Counted from the first letter of the stretch, positions 1 to 9,292 are shown. The stretch: 64,000 nt of DNA from Candidatus Geothrix skivensis (GCA_016721195.1 JADKIO010000006.1:62001-126000); one strand, 5' to 3'. Program-made: numbers and translations. Notes: a model not told the origin generated them from the letters alone.

Positions 1-146
1 AGGCCGAGCATTCGGAATTGGATGCTGCCTGCATGCATGGCACCCTCCAGGAAAAAACAAATCAAGAATCTGCAGAGGTGAGTGACCTGACGGGTCACAA
101 GCGCATCCGATGCAAGCCGACTCGCCTGACCAGTGTTCAGCCGGGT

Positions 147-779
147 TCATGCATGGAATGCGCGCTTGCTGATGACTCGAAAGACGGACAAATCCACGAG
201 GGGCTGGATGACTGCAAACCAGACGGCGGCGTAGCCGAAGGACATCATGATCTTTAACCAATCTGGAATCATATACATACTATCCTTCAACACCCACACT
301 GGGAGGATGGCCAGGGGAATGCAGAGGGTGAAGGAGGTCAGGAACACCCGGCGGAACACACTTGGGCTTACTCCAAGCAACTCCTGAGAGCCTTGGAAAT
401 TCTTGTTCTGGCTTACCTTGAAATAATTCAAGTAAGCAGCTGCGATGGAACTCATAAGACTCATGGCTGGCTGCCTGGCGATGGCTTCAAACGTACTACC
501 TTCCAGTTGATTGGCAAATCGGATGGCCATTCCATGGGAATCATTTCGGATGACGGTGCCTTCGACCAGGATCTTGGCCCCAATGGTGTCCCCGGCTGGG
601 GGGATGACCAGTTTGCAGGGACTGCCCACCGGCAGGGATGGAGCCGCACTGAGTAGCAGCCCACCCAGACTGATGTTGAGGACCAGTGCGTAGGTGGCTG
701 ATCTACCCCTGGGAACGAGCTGAACCGGCTGGGCAATGGGAATCCGTCCGCAGGTGCGTGAATCGTCGAACGGGCTCAT
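147..779 (-). CDS. PilZ-domain protein with C-terminal membrane segments
   Basis: The protein has 210 residues. Its N-terminal half (about residues 5-100) looks like a PilZ domain: an RIPIAQPVQL stretch, then NISLGGLLLSA, which matches the PilZ consensus (D/N)xSxxG. PilZ domains usually bind cyclic di-GMP, although the canonical RxxxR is only loosely present (RTCGR near the start). The C-terminal half carries two strongly hydrophobic segments separated by a short loop, so the domain is probably tethered to the inner membrane. The frame is open 17 codons further upstream. The chosen ATG at 779 has a GGAGGTG Shine-Dalgarno six bases before it. The gene stands alone. The target process is unknown. 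Confidence 0.75.
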   Translation of the reverse strand: MSPFDDSRTCGRIPIAQPVQLVPRGRSATYALVLNISLGGLLLSAAPSLPVGSPCKLVIPPAGDTIGAKILVEGTVIRNDSHGMAIRFANQLEGSTFEAIARQPAMSLMSSIAAAYLNYFKVSQNKNFQGSQELLGVSPSVFRRVFLTSFTLCIPLAILPVWVLKDSMYMIPDWLKIMMSFGYAAVWFAVIQPLVDLSVFRVISKRAFHA

Positions 780-1124
780 GGGTGCACCTCCATGGGCTGA
801 TGGTACGACTTCCCGGCGGACCCGCCACATCTATCTGGCAAATCACCCATCCGTGCAGGGTTTTTGATCGTTTTTTTCTAATTGTTTCCTGCCGAAATGG
901 GTGGATGCCATGGTCCTCGCCACCGAACGGACAGGTCGCCCACCCTGGAACCACAGGGCCGCTCCACACACCAATGAGCCTGGTATCCGCAGCGGGCCGG
1001 AAATCGAACGGATCACCCTGCATCAGAGCGCTTCGAACGCATCGACTGGCTCAGCAGTCCTCCGCAAGGTCCTAGGCTGAACCTGAAAACAGGTATCTTA
1101 AAGCAATCGTCTCTCGGAGTTGTC
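780..1124. other. Intergenic region between divergent genes
   Basis: This 345-base gap separates the PilZ gene (leftward) from the dehydrogenase gene (rightward) and must hold both promoters. It includes an AT-rich stretch with a T-run around 860-890. A TATCTT hexamer at 1094-1099 could be the -10 of the rightward gene, but no convincing -35 lies 16-18 bases before it. Short open frames here look like chance frames in GC-rich DNA. No RNA or repeat was recognised. Confidence 0.4.
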
Positions 1125-2705
1125 GTGCGCATCGCCTTCCTTGGTCTCGGTCGCATGGGCCTGCCCATGGCCAGGAACCTCCTGGGAACGCAACACGCGC
1201 TCACGGTCTACAACCGGACACCGGGCCGGGCGAAAGCCCTCGTCAGCCAGGGCGCCAGGGAAGCCGCCTCCGTGGCTGCAGCGGTGGAGGATGCCGAGGT
1301 GGCCATCACCATGCTGTCGAACGATGACGCCGTGAAGGAGGTCGTGTTAGGCCCTGTGGGACTGCTGCACCATCTCCCGGCCAAAGCGATCCACCTTTGC
1401 ATGGGCACCATCGAAGTGGAGACATCCGCTGAACTGGCCTCGGCCCACGCGAAGGCAGGTCAGGGCTATGTGGCGGCCCCGGTCTTCGGAAGGGCTGATT
1501 CAGCCGCGACGCGGCGGATCTGGTTCGTGGCCGGGGGGCTGGAGCCCCAGGTGAACCGCTGCCGTCCCATTTTCGAGGCCCTCGGGCAGGGCTACACGCG
1601 CGTCGGCCCCCACGCGGCCCCGGCCCACGCCCTCAAGCTGGGGGGCAATCTGCTTTCGATGGCCATGGAACTGGCCGTGTCGGAAATCCTCGTCTATGCC
1701 AAGAAGGCGGGCCTCCCACCCTCGGATTTCCTGAGATTCCTCAATACCGCAGTCTTCCGGTCCCACATGGTGGACACCTACGGGGAGCACACGGAGCGAC
1801 CCTCCTTCGACCCGGATGATCGGACTCTGGACTTGGCGGCCAACGAGTTGCTGCTGCAGAAGGCCCGGGACATGGGGGCGGAAATCCCCATCGAGGACCT
1901 GCTGCAGGTTCGCCTTCAGGCCGCCACGGCCCGCGGCTGGGGGGCGCAGGACCTCGCGGACCTGACCCAGGCCTGCCGCTCCGAGACCGGGGCGGTTGGC
2001 GCCGCCGTCCCTGAACCAAAGGTGCAGCAGCCCAGCCCCTCCCCGCCCCCAGCGCCGAAGGTGCAGCAACCCAGCCCCTCCCCGGCGCCGGCGGTGCAGC
2101 CGCCGAGCCCACCCCCACTGGCCGCGCCGCAGGTGCTGACACCCGCCCCTTCCCCCCCATCGAAGCAGCCAGATCCAATTCCCCCCGTTCGCAGGGAGCC
2201 CCAGTCGCGCCCGCCGGAACCCAAGAAGTCCACGGGTGCCAAGAGGAACGGCGTCTCCAGGGAGAGACACCAGCGGCTGCCCCAGCCGATCCTGGAAGGT
2301 GCCACCACTCCCCCGCCCAAGTCGAACGAGACCACGGCCTCGGCCCCTCCCCAGGAACCTGCGGTCAAGCCGTCCTTCGCCGGTTTTTCCGCCCTGGACA
2401 CGGGAACCCCCGTGACGCTCGACCTGAACCAGACCAGTCACTTCGAATTGATCGATGGCCAGGTATGGGCCTGGTCCCAGGGCAGGAGCTTCCAGACGCC
2501 GTGGCAGTCCTTTGCAGAAGTGGAACAGGCCTTCCACCAGGTTCTCTTCCTGTTGATCAAGCGCCACCTCCTGCTGCGGCCCCAGGCCGTCCTTGACCTG
2601 CGCCCCACCTTTGGCGGCGGCGCCAAGGCTCGGGTGGGCGATGACCAGGAACTGCCGGTGGGCCGCGCCGTCGCATCCCGACTCAAAGATTTGCTGGGAT
2701 TCTGA
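1125..2705 (+). CDS. Beta-hydroxyacid dehydrogenase-like protein with proline-rich tail and extra C-terminal domain
   Basis: The protein has 526 residues. Residues 1-290 match the 3-hydroxyisobutyrate / 6-phosphogluconate dehydrogenase family. The Rossmann signature FLGLGRMGLPMARNLL is at residues 5-20, and the catalytic-lysine region AHALKLGGNLL puts the lysine at 171. The active site therefore looks intact and NAD(P)-dependent oxidation of a small beta-hydroxyacid is likely. Residues 293-417 form a proline-rich low-complexity linker in which the decamer PKVQQPSPSP occurs twice. Residues 418-526 form a compact C-terminal region that I do not recognise. Family members normally end near residue 290-300, so about 230 residues are extra. 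The start is GTG with GGAG six bases upstream. The substrate is unknown. Confidence 0.75.
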   Translation: MRIAFLGLGRMGLPMARNLLGTQHALTVYNRTPGRAKALVSQGAREAASVAAAVEDAEVAITMLSNDDAVKEVVLGPVGLLHHLPAKAIHLCMGTIEVETSAELASAHAKAGQGYVAAPVFGRADSAATRRIWFVAGGLEPQVNRCRPIFEALGQGYTRVGPHAAPAHALKLGGNLLSMAMELAVSEILVYAKKAGLPPSDFLRFLNTAVFRSHMVDTYGEHTERPSFDPDDRTLDLAANELLLQKARDMGAEIPIEDLLQVRLQAATARGWGAQDLADLTQACRSETGAVGAAVPEPKVQQPSPSPPPAPKVQQPSPSPAPAVQPPSPPPLAAPQVLTPAPSPPSKQPDPIPPVRREPQSRPPEPKKSTGAKRNGVSRERHQRLPQPILEGATTPPPKSNETTASAPPQEPAVKPSFAGFSALDTGTPVTLDLNQTSHFELIDGQVWAWSQGRSFQTPWQSFAEVEQAFHQVLFLLIKRHLLLRPQAVLDLRPTFGGGAKARVGDDQELPVGRAVASRLKDLLGF

Positions 2706-2793
2706 ACCGGGCCTGGCGGAGCTGATCCAGGGGCTGAAAAATCGAAGACAATCTGGCCATTCCCATCGGGACGGCTAGTACACTCCACCCCTG

Positions 2794-3615
2794 ATGCCTA
2801 CCCCTGAATCTGGACTGCCACCTTCCGAAAACGAATCCGCCCGGCCCGGCTCAGGAGCCTCGGTGCCGGGGTCCTTCCCTGGCCGCTCCGCTGAACCCCA
2901 GGCCCTCACCAGCGCGGACCCGATGCTGGAGAGGGATCTGCTGGTCCTGGTCGTGGAGGATGAGCCCCTGGCCCGGCTCTCCATCCGGACCGCCCTCACC
3001 AGGGAGGGATTCAGCGTCCTGGAAGCCGAAAGCGGCGAAGAGTCCCTGGTCCACTTCGACCGGGTCCCCTCTCCCGACGTGGTGATCCTGGACATCGGCC
3101 TGCCGGGCCTCGACGGCTTCCAGGTCTGCCAGCGGATCCGCTCGAAACGGGAGGATACGGCCATCCTCATGCTGACGGCCCGGGCCGATCCTTCGGACAA
3201 GATCACCGGGCTCACCCTGGGCGCCGACGACTACATCGTGAAGCCCTTCAACCCCGGGGAGCTCGTGGCCCGGATCCGGGCCGTGCTCCGAAGATCGGCC
3301 CAGAGGACACCCTCCCTCGAACCGCTGGACTTCGGCGAGCTGCACCTTGATGTCCAGACCCAGAAGGCCTTCAAGGGTGGTGTGGATGTCAACCTCTCGC
3401 CCAGAGAGTTTGCCCTCCTGGCCGCCCTCATCCGGCACTCCGGCCAGGTGATGTCCCGGGACCAGCTTGGCAGGGAGGTCTGGGGCGAGACCCGGAACGG
3501 CAGTGCCCGGGCCCTGGATGTCTTCGTGTGCAAGCTCCGCGACAAGATCGAGGACGATCCCTCCAATCCGACCTGCATCAGGACCGTGCGGGGCATGGGC
3601 TACGTCTGCGGCTGA
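2794..3615 (+). CDS. OmpR/PhoB-family response regulator (orphan)
   Basis: The protein has 273 residues. A receiver domain (about residues 48-165) carries the acidic pair E55/D56, the phosphoacceptor aspartate D100 in VVILD and the conserved lysine K150 in VKPFN. It is followed by a winged-helix DNA-binding domain (about 175-272) ending in the typical VRGMGYVCG. It is therefore a DNA-binding transcription regulator controlled by phosphorylation. No histidine kinase lies beside it, so its partner is elsewhere. The first 43 residues are a low-complexity Pro/Ser/Gly extension. An alternative ATG at 2923 would remove it, and neither start has a clear Shine-Dalgarno. Confidence 0.88.
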   Translation: MPTPESGLPPSENESARPGSGASVPGSFPGRSAEPQALTSADPMLERDLLVLVVEDEPLARLSIRTALTREGFSVLEAESGEESLVHFDRVPSPDVVILDIGLPGLDGFQVCQRIRSKREDTAILMLTARADPSDKITGLTLGADDYIVKPFNPGELVARIRAVLRRSAQRTPSLEPLDFGELHLDVQTQKAFKGGVDVNLSPREFALLAALIRHSGQVMSRDQLGREVWGETRNGSARALDVFVCKLRDKIEDDPSNPTCIRTVRGMGYVCG

Positions 3616-3733
3616 AGAATCCCCCCACCAGGCGAAGACGAGCCCTGCGGGGGGAGGGACTGGCTCATCGCTGATCTGGACACCAGGCCGATCCTGAGAT
3701 TCGCGGGTCCGATTGATTTTATTTTAGTGTTAA

Positions 3734-5332
3734 ATGAAGCCTGAGGCCGCCATGCTCGATGTCCCATCTCCGACCCGGCGCGCCATTGAGCGTCTGCCTG
3801 CGCACCTGCGGCGCTTCGTGGTGGACCAGGACCATGGAGCCTACACGCCCAGGGACCACGCCGTGTGGCGGCACATCCTGCACCGACTGGCGGAGCGACT
3901 GAGGGACACGGCCCACGGCAGCTACCTCTCCGGCCTGGCGGCCACGGGCATCGGCCTGGAGCGAATCCCCAGCCTGGACGAGATGAACGAGAAGCTGGAG
4001 GCCCTGGGCTGGTCCGCCGTGGGCGTGCGGGGCTTCATCCCCCCGGCCGTGTTCACGGAGCTGCAGTCCCTGGGCGTCCTGGCCATCGCGGCGGACATCC
4101 GCAGCCACGAGCACATCGAGTACACGCCGGCGCCGGACATCGTCCATGAAAGCGCCGGCCACGCGCCCATCCTGGCGGACCGGCGCTATGCGGAGTACCT
4201 GAAGCGCTGCGGGGAAACCGGGTTCCGGGCCATCGCCTCCGTGGAGGACCAGGCGGTCTACGAAGCCATCCGCAACCTCAGCGTGGTGAAGGAGGACCCC
4301 GCCGCCAGCCCCGAGGAGCTCCGGCTGGCCGAGGAGCGCCTGCGGGCCGCAACCGCCAGCCGCCGCTATGTGAGCGAAAGCACCAAGGCCAGCCGCCTCT
4401 ACTGGTGGACCGCGGAGTACGGCCTGGTGGGGGACCTGGCGAATCCCAAGCTCTACGGGGCCGGGCTCCTCAGCAGCCTGGGCGAGGCCAACCACTGCCT
4501 GAAGCCAGAGGTCAGGAAGGTGCCCCTCGGGCTGGTCTGCGCGGATACGGAGTACGACATCACGCGCATGCAGCCCCAGCTGTTCGTGGCCCGGGATTTC
4601 GATCACCTCTTCGAGGTGCTGGAGGCCTTCGAGGCCACCCTGGGCTGGCGGCGCGGGGGGGATCATGGATTGGAAGAGGCCCTGCGTGCCCGCACGGTGA
4701 ACCACCTGGCGCTCGCGGATGGCCTCGAGCTCACGGGCAAGGTGGTGGCCCGCATCCCGGCCCGGGGGCCCCTGGTACCGGGGCTTGCCACGGCCCTGGC
4801 GCGGCTGGAGGGACCGGTCCAGATTTCGCGCCACGGCCATGCCCTGGAACGCCCCTGGCCCGGAGAGGCCCTGGTGGCCTTTGGCCACGGCACCCTTCCC
4901 CAGCGCGGCGCCTTCAGCCTGGACCTGCCTTCGGGCCTCTTCCTCACGGGCTTCCGGGTGGGCGAGCACGAAGTCATCAACCTGCGGGGCCATCAGGATG
5001 GGCGCCCCCTGGATCTGCCCAGCTGGGCCCTGCTCTTCCTGAGCGGCGGGCTGCCTTCGGTGGCCGGCGGTCCGGCGGACCCCGGCGCCTGGGATGCCTG
5101 GTTCGGCGATCATTCGGCGCTGGCGGAGGGCGAGGCCGAGGCCCAGGCCCGGGATCGCAAGGCCGTGGCCCTGTCCCGGGAACTCGCGGCCCTCTACGTG
5201 GAGGCCCGCACCCTGCGGGAACTCGGACCCGGCAATGAGCACCGTCTTCGACTCCTGAAGGAACAGGCGGCAGACCATCCCGCCGAGTGGCTGCTGGCAC
5301 GCGAAGTAGAGGAACTGGAGGCCACGCGGTGA
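3734..5332 (+). CDS. phhA: Phenylalanine 4-hydroxylase (aromatic amino acid hydroxylase), long form
   Basis: This is a tetrahydrobiopterin- and iron-dependent monooxygenase that converts phenylalanine to tyrosine. The 532-residue protein carries the iron-binding facial triad of the family: H138 and H143 in IVHESAGHAP, and E228 in WWTAEYGLV. The catalytic domain spans about residues 20-330. Most bacterial enzymes are near 280 residues, so the last 200 residues are an extension, as in the long forms of some Bacteroidota and Acidobacteriota. The next gene encodes pterin carbinolamine dehydratase, which recycles the cofactor, and the stop overlaps its start. The first ATG has no Shine-Dalgarno. 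The ATG at 3752 (residue 7) has GAGG five bases upstream and may be the true start. Tryptophan or tyrosine hydroxylation cannot be excluded from sequence alone. Confidence 0.9.
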   Translation: MKPEAAMLDVPSPTRRAIERLPAHLRRFVVDQDHGAYTPRDHAVWRHILHRLAERLRDTAHGSYLSGLAATGIGLERIPSLDEMNEKLEALGWSAVGVRGFIPPAVFTELQSLGVLAIAADIRSHEHIEYTPAPDIVHESAGHAPILADRRYAEYLKRCGETGFRAIASVEDQAVYEAIRNLSVVKEDPAASPEELRLAEERLRAATASRRYVSESTKASRLYWWTAEYGLVGDLANPKLYGAGLLSSLGEANHCLKPEVRKVPLGLVCADTEYDITRMQPQLFVARDFDHLFEVLEAFEATLGWRRGGDHGLEEALRARTVNHLALADGLELTGKVVARIPARGPLVPGLATALARLEGPVQISRHGHALERPWPGEALVAFGHGTLPQRGAFSLDLPSGLFLTGFRVGEHEVINLRGHQDGRPLDLPSWALLFLSGGLPSVAGGPADPGAWDAWFGDHSALAEGEAEAQARDRKAVALSRELAALYVEARTLRELGPGNEHRLRLLKEQAADHPAEWLLAREVEELEATR

Positions 5333-5574
5333 ACTGGATCGAACGGGACGGTAAGCTGCTGCGGACCTTCAAGACGCCGGACTTCCTGACGGCCTACCAC
5401 CTGGTCAGCGCCATCGTGGGGCCGTCCGAGGACCTGAACCACCATCCGGATATCGCCTTCGGCTGGGGCTACCTGACGATCACCCTCACCACCCACGATG
5501 CCGGCGGCATCACAGACTTGGACCGTCGCCTTTCCCAGGCCATTGACGAGGCTGTTAAATCTTTTGATCTATGA
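5329..5574 (+). CDS. phhB: Pterin-4a-carbinolamine dehydratase
   Basis: This enzyme dehydrates 4a-hydroxytetrahydrobiopterin so that the pterin cofactor of the upstream hydroxylase can be regenerated. The 81-residue product contains the family signature HHPDI followed by LTTHDAGGITDLD, which holds the active-site histidines. The GTG start at 5329 overlaps the phhA stop codon by four bases (GTGA), and GGAGG lies seven bases upstream inside phhA, so translation is probably coupled. The longer open frame starting at 5287 lies inside phhA and is not needed. The protein is slightly shorter than the usual 95-110 residues. Confidence 0.9.
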   Translation: MNWIERDGKLLRTFKTPDFLTAYHLVSAIVGPSEDLNHHPDIAFGWGYLTITLTTHDAGGITDLDRRLSQAIDEAVKSFDL

Positions 5575-5644
5575 TGGTTGCAGTATTTCTAACTGTTCAA
5601 CCCCCGGAAGGTCAGCTATTCTAAAATGTCCATCGAGGAGTCCC

Positions 5645-6301
5645 TTGCCGAATCCGTCCAACCCCTCCCCTTCCTTCAAGCCCGCTCCCCTAGCGACCGC
5701 CTTCCTGGCGGGCCTTGGCCTGGTGGCCCTCGGCCTCGGCTGCAGGTCCGAGCAGGTGTCCCACTACCGCGTTCCCAAAGAGGTCGCCGCCCCCCATCCG
5801 GATCATCCGGGGCATGCGGAGGAAGGCAACCCCCCGGCGGCCGCCAATGCGCCCTCCGAGCTGCCCACCCCGCCCTCCCCCAAGGGTGCCCTGAAGTGGT
5901 CCCTGCCCAAGGGCTGGAGCGACTCCCCCGGAGGTGGCACCATGCGCTTCGCCACCTTCAAGACGCCCCATGCCGGAAAGCTGGAGGCCACCGTGGTGGT
6001 CCTGCCCGGCCCCGCGGGCGGAGAGCTGGCCAACGTCAACCGCTGGCGGGGACAGATCGGCCTGCCGGGCCTGGACGAGGCGGGCCTCGCCAAGGCCCGC
6101 ACGGCCATCAAGACCAAGGCTGGCGCCCTGAACGTGTACGACTTCACCGGCGAGGGCCCGGCCAAGAGCCGCATGGTGGCTGGCTACATCAGCACCCCGG
6201 ACGGCAACACCTGGTTCCTCAAGATGACCGGGGATGCGGAGCCCGTGGGCAAGGCCAAGCCCGATTTCATGACCATCCTGGGGAGTGTCCGCCTTGATTA
6301 A
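5645..6301 (+). CDS. Putative lipoprotein of unknown function
   Basis: The predicted 218-residue protein begins with a basic and hydrophobic signal segment ending in GLGC (cysteine near residue 33), which fits a lipoprotein signal although the lipobox is imperfect. A Pro/Ala-rich linker follows, and then a globular domain of about 140 residues. I recognise no catalytic motif. The TTG start at 5645 is chosen because GAGGAG lies four bases upstream and the hydrophobic segment then falls at the N-terminus. The open frame extends further upstream but would give an unlikely leader. The 3' end overlaps the start of resB, so the gene probably belongs to the same cytochrome-maturation transcript. Confidence 0.6.
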   Translation: MPNPSNPSPSFKPAPLATAFLAGLGLVALGLGCRSEQVSHYRVPKEVAAPHPDHPGHAEEGNPPAAANAPSELPTPPSPKGALKWSLPKGWSDSPGGGTMRFATFKTPHAGKLEATVVVLPGPAGGELANVNRWRGQIGLPGLDEAGLAKARTAIKTKAGALNVYDFTGEGPAKSRMVAGYISTPDGNTWFLKMTGDAEPVGKAKPDFMTILGSVRLD

Positions 6302-7445
6302 GACCTACGCCTCCCGGATCTGGAAGTACACCAAGTCCCTCCAGCTGACGATCATCCTGCTCTCCCTCCTCATGTGCCTGGTGCTGTTCTGCACCCTGGC
6401 GCAGGTGGAGATGGGGACCCAGGGCGCCGTGAATGCCTACATGCGCAGCTTCATCGTCTGGAACCAGCCTCTGCTCATGTCGCTCCCCTTCCCCGGCGGC
6501 GCGCTGGTGGGCCTGCTCCTCACCATCAACCTCACGGGCCGTACCCTCGAGCTGCAGCGCACCTGGTCCAAGGCCGGCATGTGGCTGGTCCACTCGGGCA
6601 TGGTGATCCTCTTTGCCGGCGAGTTCGTCGCCGGGATGATGCAGGTGGACACCAACATGTCCATCGAGGTGGGCCAGACGGTCAACTATGTCCAGAGCTA
6701 CAAGAGCGCCGAACTGGCGGTCATCGATATCACCGATCCCAGCTGGGACGAGGTCTACTCCGTGCCGGACTCGCTGCTGGCCAAGGGGCGGCCCATCGCC
6801 ATTCCCGGTACGCCACTGACCCTGAACGTGAAGCGCTTCTTCCCCAACGCGGAGCTCACCAGCCTGCTTCCGGGCGCCCCGCCGTCCATGGCCACGGCCG
6901 GGGTGGGAAGGGGTGTCTCCATCGCAGAACGACCCCTGGTGAGCGCCGACAACGACATGAACCAGACCTCGGTCTTCTTCGAACCGACCGCCGGTGGCCG
7001 CAGCTATGGCACCTGGCTTACCTCCCTCGCCATCGACACCCCCCAGTCCTTCACCCATGAAGGGCGCACCTACCTGCTGTCCATGCGCCTGCGCCGCCAG
7101 TACCTGCCCTTCGCCTTCACGCTGAAGCAGTTCCGGCACGACGTCTATCCAGGCACGGACATCCCCAAGAACTTCTCCAGCCTGGTCCAGGTGGTGAATC
7201 CCTCCCGGAACGAATCCCGCGAGGTGCTGATCTATATGAACCAGCCGTTGCGGTACGAGGGCAAGACCTTCTACCAGGCGAGCTTTGGCAAGAACGACAC
7301 GCTTTCCATCCTTTCCGTGGTCGAAAATCCCGGCTGGCTTCTCCCATATGTGTCCTGCGTGCTGGTCTCCCTGGGCCTGCTCGTGCACTTTGCCATCGTC
7401 CTTCGGCGCTCCCTCAAGCGCCGCCAGGAACAGAAGGAGGGCTGA
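6294..7445 (+). CDS. resB: ResB-like cytochrome c biogenesis protein
   Basis: ResB (Ccs1) works with ResC/CcsA in system II cytochrome c maturation, moving haem across the inner membrane and attaching it to apocytochromes. The 383-residue protein has N-terminal transmembrane segments (about residues 17-37, 57-78 and 92-110), a long extracytoplasmic domain and a final transmembrane helix near residue 345 followed by a basic tail, the arrangement seen in short ResB proteins. The TTG start at 6294 has GGGGAG eight bases upstream. The GTG at 6285 would overlap that site. The gene overlaps the upstream lipoprotein gene by eight bases and lies two bases before ccsA. Confidence 0.82.
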   Translation: MIKTYASRIWKYTKSLQLTIILLSLLMCLVLFCTLAQVEMGTQGAVNAYMRSFIVWNQPLLMSLPFPGGALVGLLLTINLTGRTLELQRTWSKAGMWLVHSGMVILFAGEFVAGMMQVDTNMSIEVGQTVNYVQSYKSAELAVIDITDPSWDEVYSVPDSLLAKGRPIAIPGTPLTLNVKRFFPNAELTSLLPGAPPSMATAGVGRGVSIAERPLVSADNDMNQTSVFFEPTAGGRSYGTWLTSLAIDTPQSFTHEGRTYLLSMRLRRQYLPFAFTLKQFRHDVYPGTDIPKNFSSLVQVVNPSRNESREVLIYMNQPLRYEGKTFYQASFGKNDTLSILSVVENPGWLLPYVSCVLVSLGLLVHFAIVLRRSLKRRQEQKEG

Positions 7446-7447
7446 AC

Positions 7448-9220
7448 ATGACCTTCGTGAAGAAATACCTCGCCTGGGGAGCCGGTGTCCTGGCCCTGCT
7501 CGTGGCCCTCCTCGTCGCCCTGCCCGGCAGCAAGCCGCGGGGCTTCGATGCCAGCGGCTTCGGCAACCTGCCGATCCTCGAAGGGGGCCGCGTCAAGCCC
7601 CTGGACTCCCTGGCCCGCAATTCCCTGCTGGTCATCCACAGTCGCCAGGGCTTCCGCCACGAAGGCCGCATGGTGGGCCCGGACGAGTGGATGCTCGACG
7701 TGCTGTTCCGTCCCCAGGTGGCCGACCAGCAGCCGATCTTCGTCATCGACGATCCGGAAGTCATCAGCCTCATCGGCGCCAAGCAGACCAAGAACCGCAA
7801 CTACTTCAGCTTCGCCGATCTCTCCACCCACCTCGAGGAGGTGCAAAAGCAGGCCACCTCCGCCCAGCCCATCCCTGCCCCGAAGCGTACGCGCTTCCAG
7901 AGCGCCATCGTCAACCTCTTCGACCGCGTCTACCTCTACTACAAGCTGCGGAACACCCTGCAGCTGGCGGGCTCGCCCGGCCTGGCCTGGGAGCTCCAGT
8001 CCCTCGGCAACCCCGAGGCGGGCATGCGCCACAAGGACCTGACCCAGCTGGCCCACTTCCGCATGCTGCCGCCCACCACGGCAGCCAATCCGGACGCCTG
8101 GCAAAGCGTCGGCCAGGCCCTCACCGCCGCGAGCTCCGGGGGCGGCCTGCATCCCGGTCTGGTGCCCCTGGCCAAGCTGAACGCCGCCTATGCGACCGGC
8201 GATGCAGTCAGCTTCAACCAGGCCCTCGCCGAGATGAACGGCGTGGTGACCACCCTCAAGCCCGACGCCCTGGGCCAGGCCGGGCGGGAGCTGGTCTTCA
8301 ACCGGGCCCAGCCCTTCTTCGTGGGCCTGTCCATCTACTTCGTCGCCTTCCTGGTGCTGTGCGTCTCGTGGCTCTACAAGCCTGAGCTCCTGAGGCCCAC
8401 GGCCTACGCCCTGCTCCTCTCTGGGGCCATCGTCCACACCATCGGCCTGGCGGCCCGCATCATCCTGCAGGGCCGCCCGCCCGTCACCAACCTCTACTCC
8501 TCCGCCGTGTTCGTGGGCTGGGGCGCGGTGATCCTCGGCCTCATCGTCGAGCGGATGTACCGCAAGGGCTTCGGCACCGCCGTGGCCGCCGCCGCCGGCT
8601 TCGCCTCCCTCATCGTGGCCCAGAATCTGGGCACCGATGGCGACACCATGGAGATGATGCGCGCGGTGCTGGATTCCAACTTCTGGCTGGCCACCCACGT
8701 GACCACCATCACCATCGGCTATTCCGGAACCTTCCTCGCCGGCGCCATTGCCATCGCCTACGCCCTGAAGAAGCACCTGGTCGCCAAGGTGGACGTGGAG
8801 ACCGACAAGGCCCTTGTGGACATGGCCTACGGCATCATCTGCTTCGCCCTGTTCTTCAGCTTTGTCGGCACGGTGCTGGGCGGCATCTGGGCCGATCAGT
8901 CCTGGGGCCGCTTCTGGGGCTGGGACCCGAAGGAGAACGGCGCCCTGCTGATCGTGCTATGGAATGCCATCATCCTCCACGCCCGCATGGCCGGCTATGT
9001 CCGGGAACGCGGCACCATGGTGATGGCCATTTTCGGCAACATCATCACCGCCCTCTCCTGGTTCGGCGTGAACATGCTCGGCGTGGGACTGCATTCCTAC
9101 GGCTTCATGGACAAGGCCTTCGTGGCACTCAGCGCCTTCTGCGCGAGCCAGTTCCTCCTCATGATTATTTGCTGGGCCCCGGCCCGGTTCTGGGAACAGA
9201 AGCCGCCCACCAGGGCGTAA
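7448..9220 (+). CDS. ccsA: CcsA/ResC-type cytochrome c assembly protein (haem handling)
   Basis: This is the haem-handling partner of ResB in system II cytochrome c maturation. The 590-residue protein has one N-terminal membrane helix, a soluble domain of about 260 residues and then eight or so membrane helices. The tryptophan-rich WWD-type signature GRFWGWDPKENG lies at about residues 487-498, and nearby histidines may be haem ligands. Typical CcsA proteins are 300-400 residues, so the N-terminal soluble domain is an addition. AGGAGGG lies seven bases before the ATG. The gene is followed at once by a strong bidirectional terminator. The pair implies that the organism makes c-type cytochromes. 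Confidence 0.88.
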   Translation: MTFVKKYLAWGAGVLALLVALLVALPGSKPRGFDASGFGNLPILEGGRVKPLDSLARNSLLVIHSRQGFRHEGRMVGPDEWMLDVLFRPQVADQQPIFVIDDPEVISLIGAKQTKNRNYFSFADLSTHLEEVQKQATSAQPIPAPKRTRFQSAIVNLFDRVYLYYKLRNTLQLAGSPGLAWELQSLGNPEAGMRHKDLTQLAHFRMLPPTTAANPDAWQSVGQALTAASSGGGLHPGLVPLAKLNAAYATGDAVSFNQALAEMNGVVTTLKPDALGQAGRELVFNRAQPFFVGLSIYFVAFLVLCVSWLYKPELLRPTAYALLLSGAIVHTIGLAARIILQGRPPVTNLYSSAVFVGWGAVILGLIVERMYRKGFGTAVAAAAGFASLIVAQNLGTDGDTMEMMRAVLDSNFWLATHVTTITIGYSGTFLAGAIAIAYALKKHLVAKVDVETDKALVDMAYGIICFALFFSFVGTVLGGIWADQSWGRFWGWDPKENGALLIVLWNAIILHARMAGYVRERGTMVMAIFGNIITALSWFGVNMLGVGLHSYGFMDKAFVALSAFCASQFLLMIICWAPARFWEQKPPTRA

Positions 9221-9232
9221 GCTTTCCCTGGC

Positions 9233-9270
9233 TCCAAAAAGGGCTCCCGATTCCGGGAGCCCTTTTTGGA
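9233..9270. terminator. Bidirectional rho-independent terminator
   Basis: A 17-bp perfect inverted repeat (9233-9249 and 9254-9270) surrounds a four-base ATTC loop. The GC-rich core GGGCTCCCG is flanked by an A-run on the left and a T-run on the right, so it can end transcription in both directions. It lies between the convergent ccsA and FAD-oxidase genes. Confidence 0.93.
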
Positions 9271-9292
9271 GGGAAAGAAATGCGTTGGGACT

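Noticed and set aside
1..146. Possible gene at the left edge
   Set aside because: Short open frames here have no start signal or family features. The stretch only holds the downstream side of the PilZ gene.
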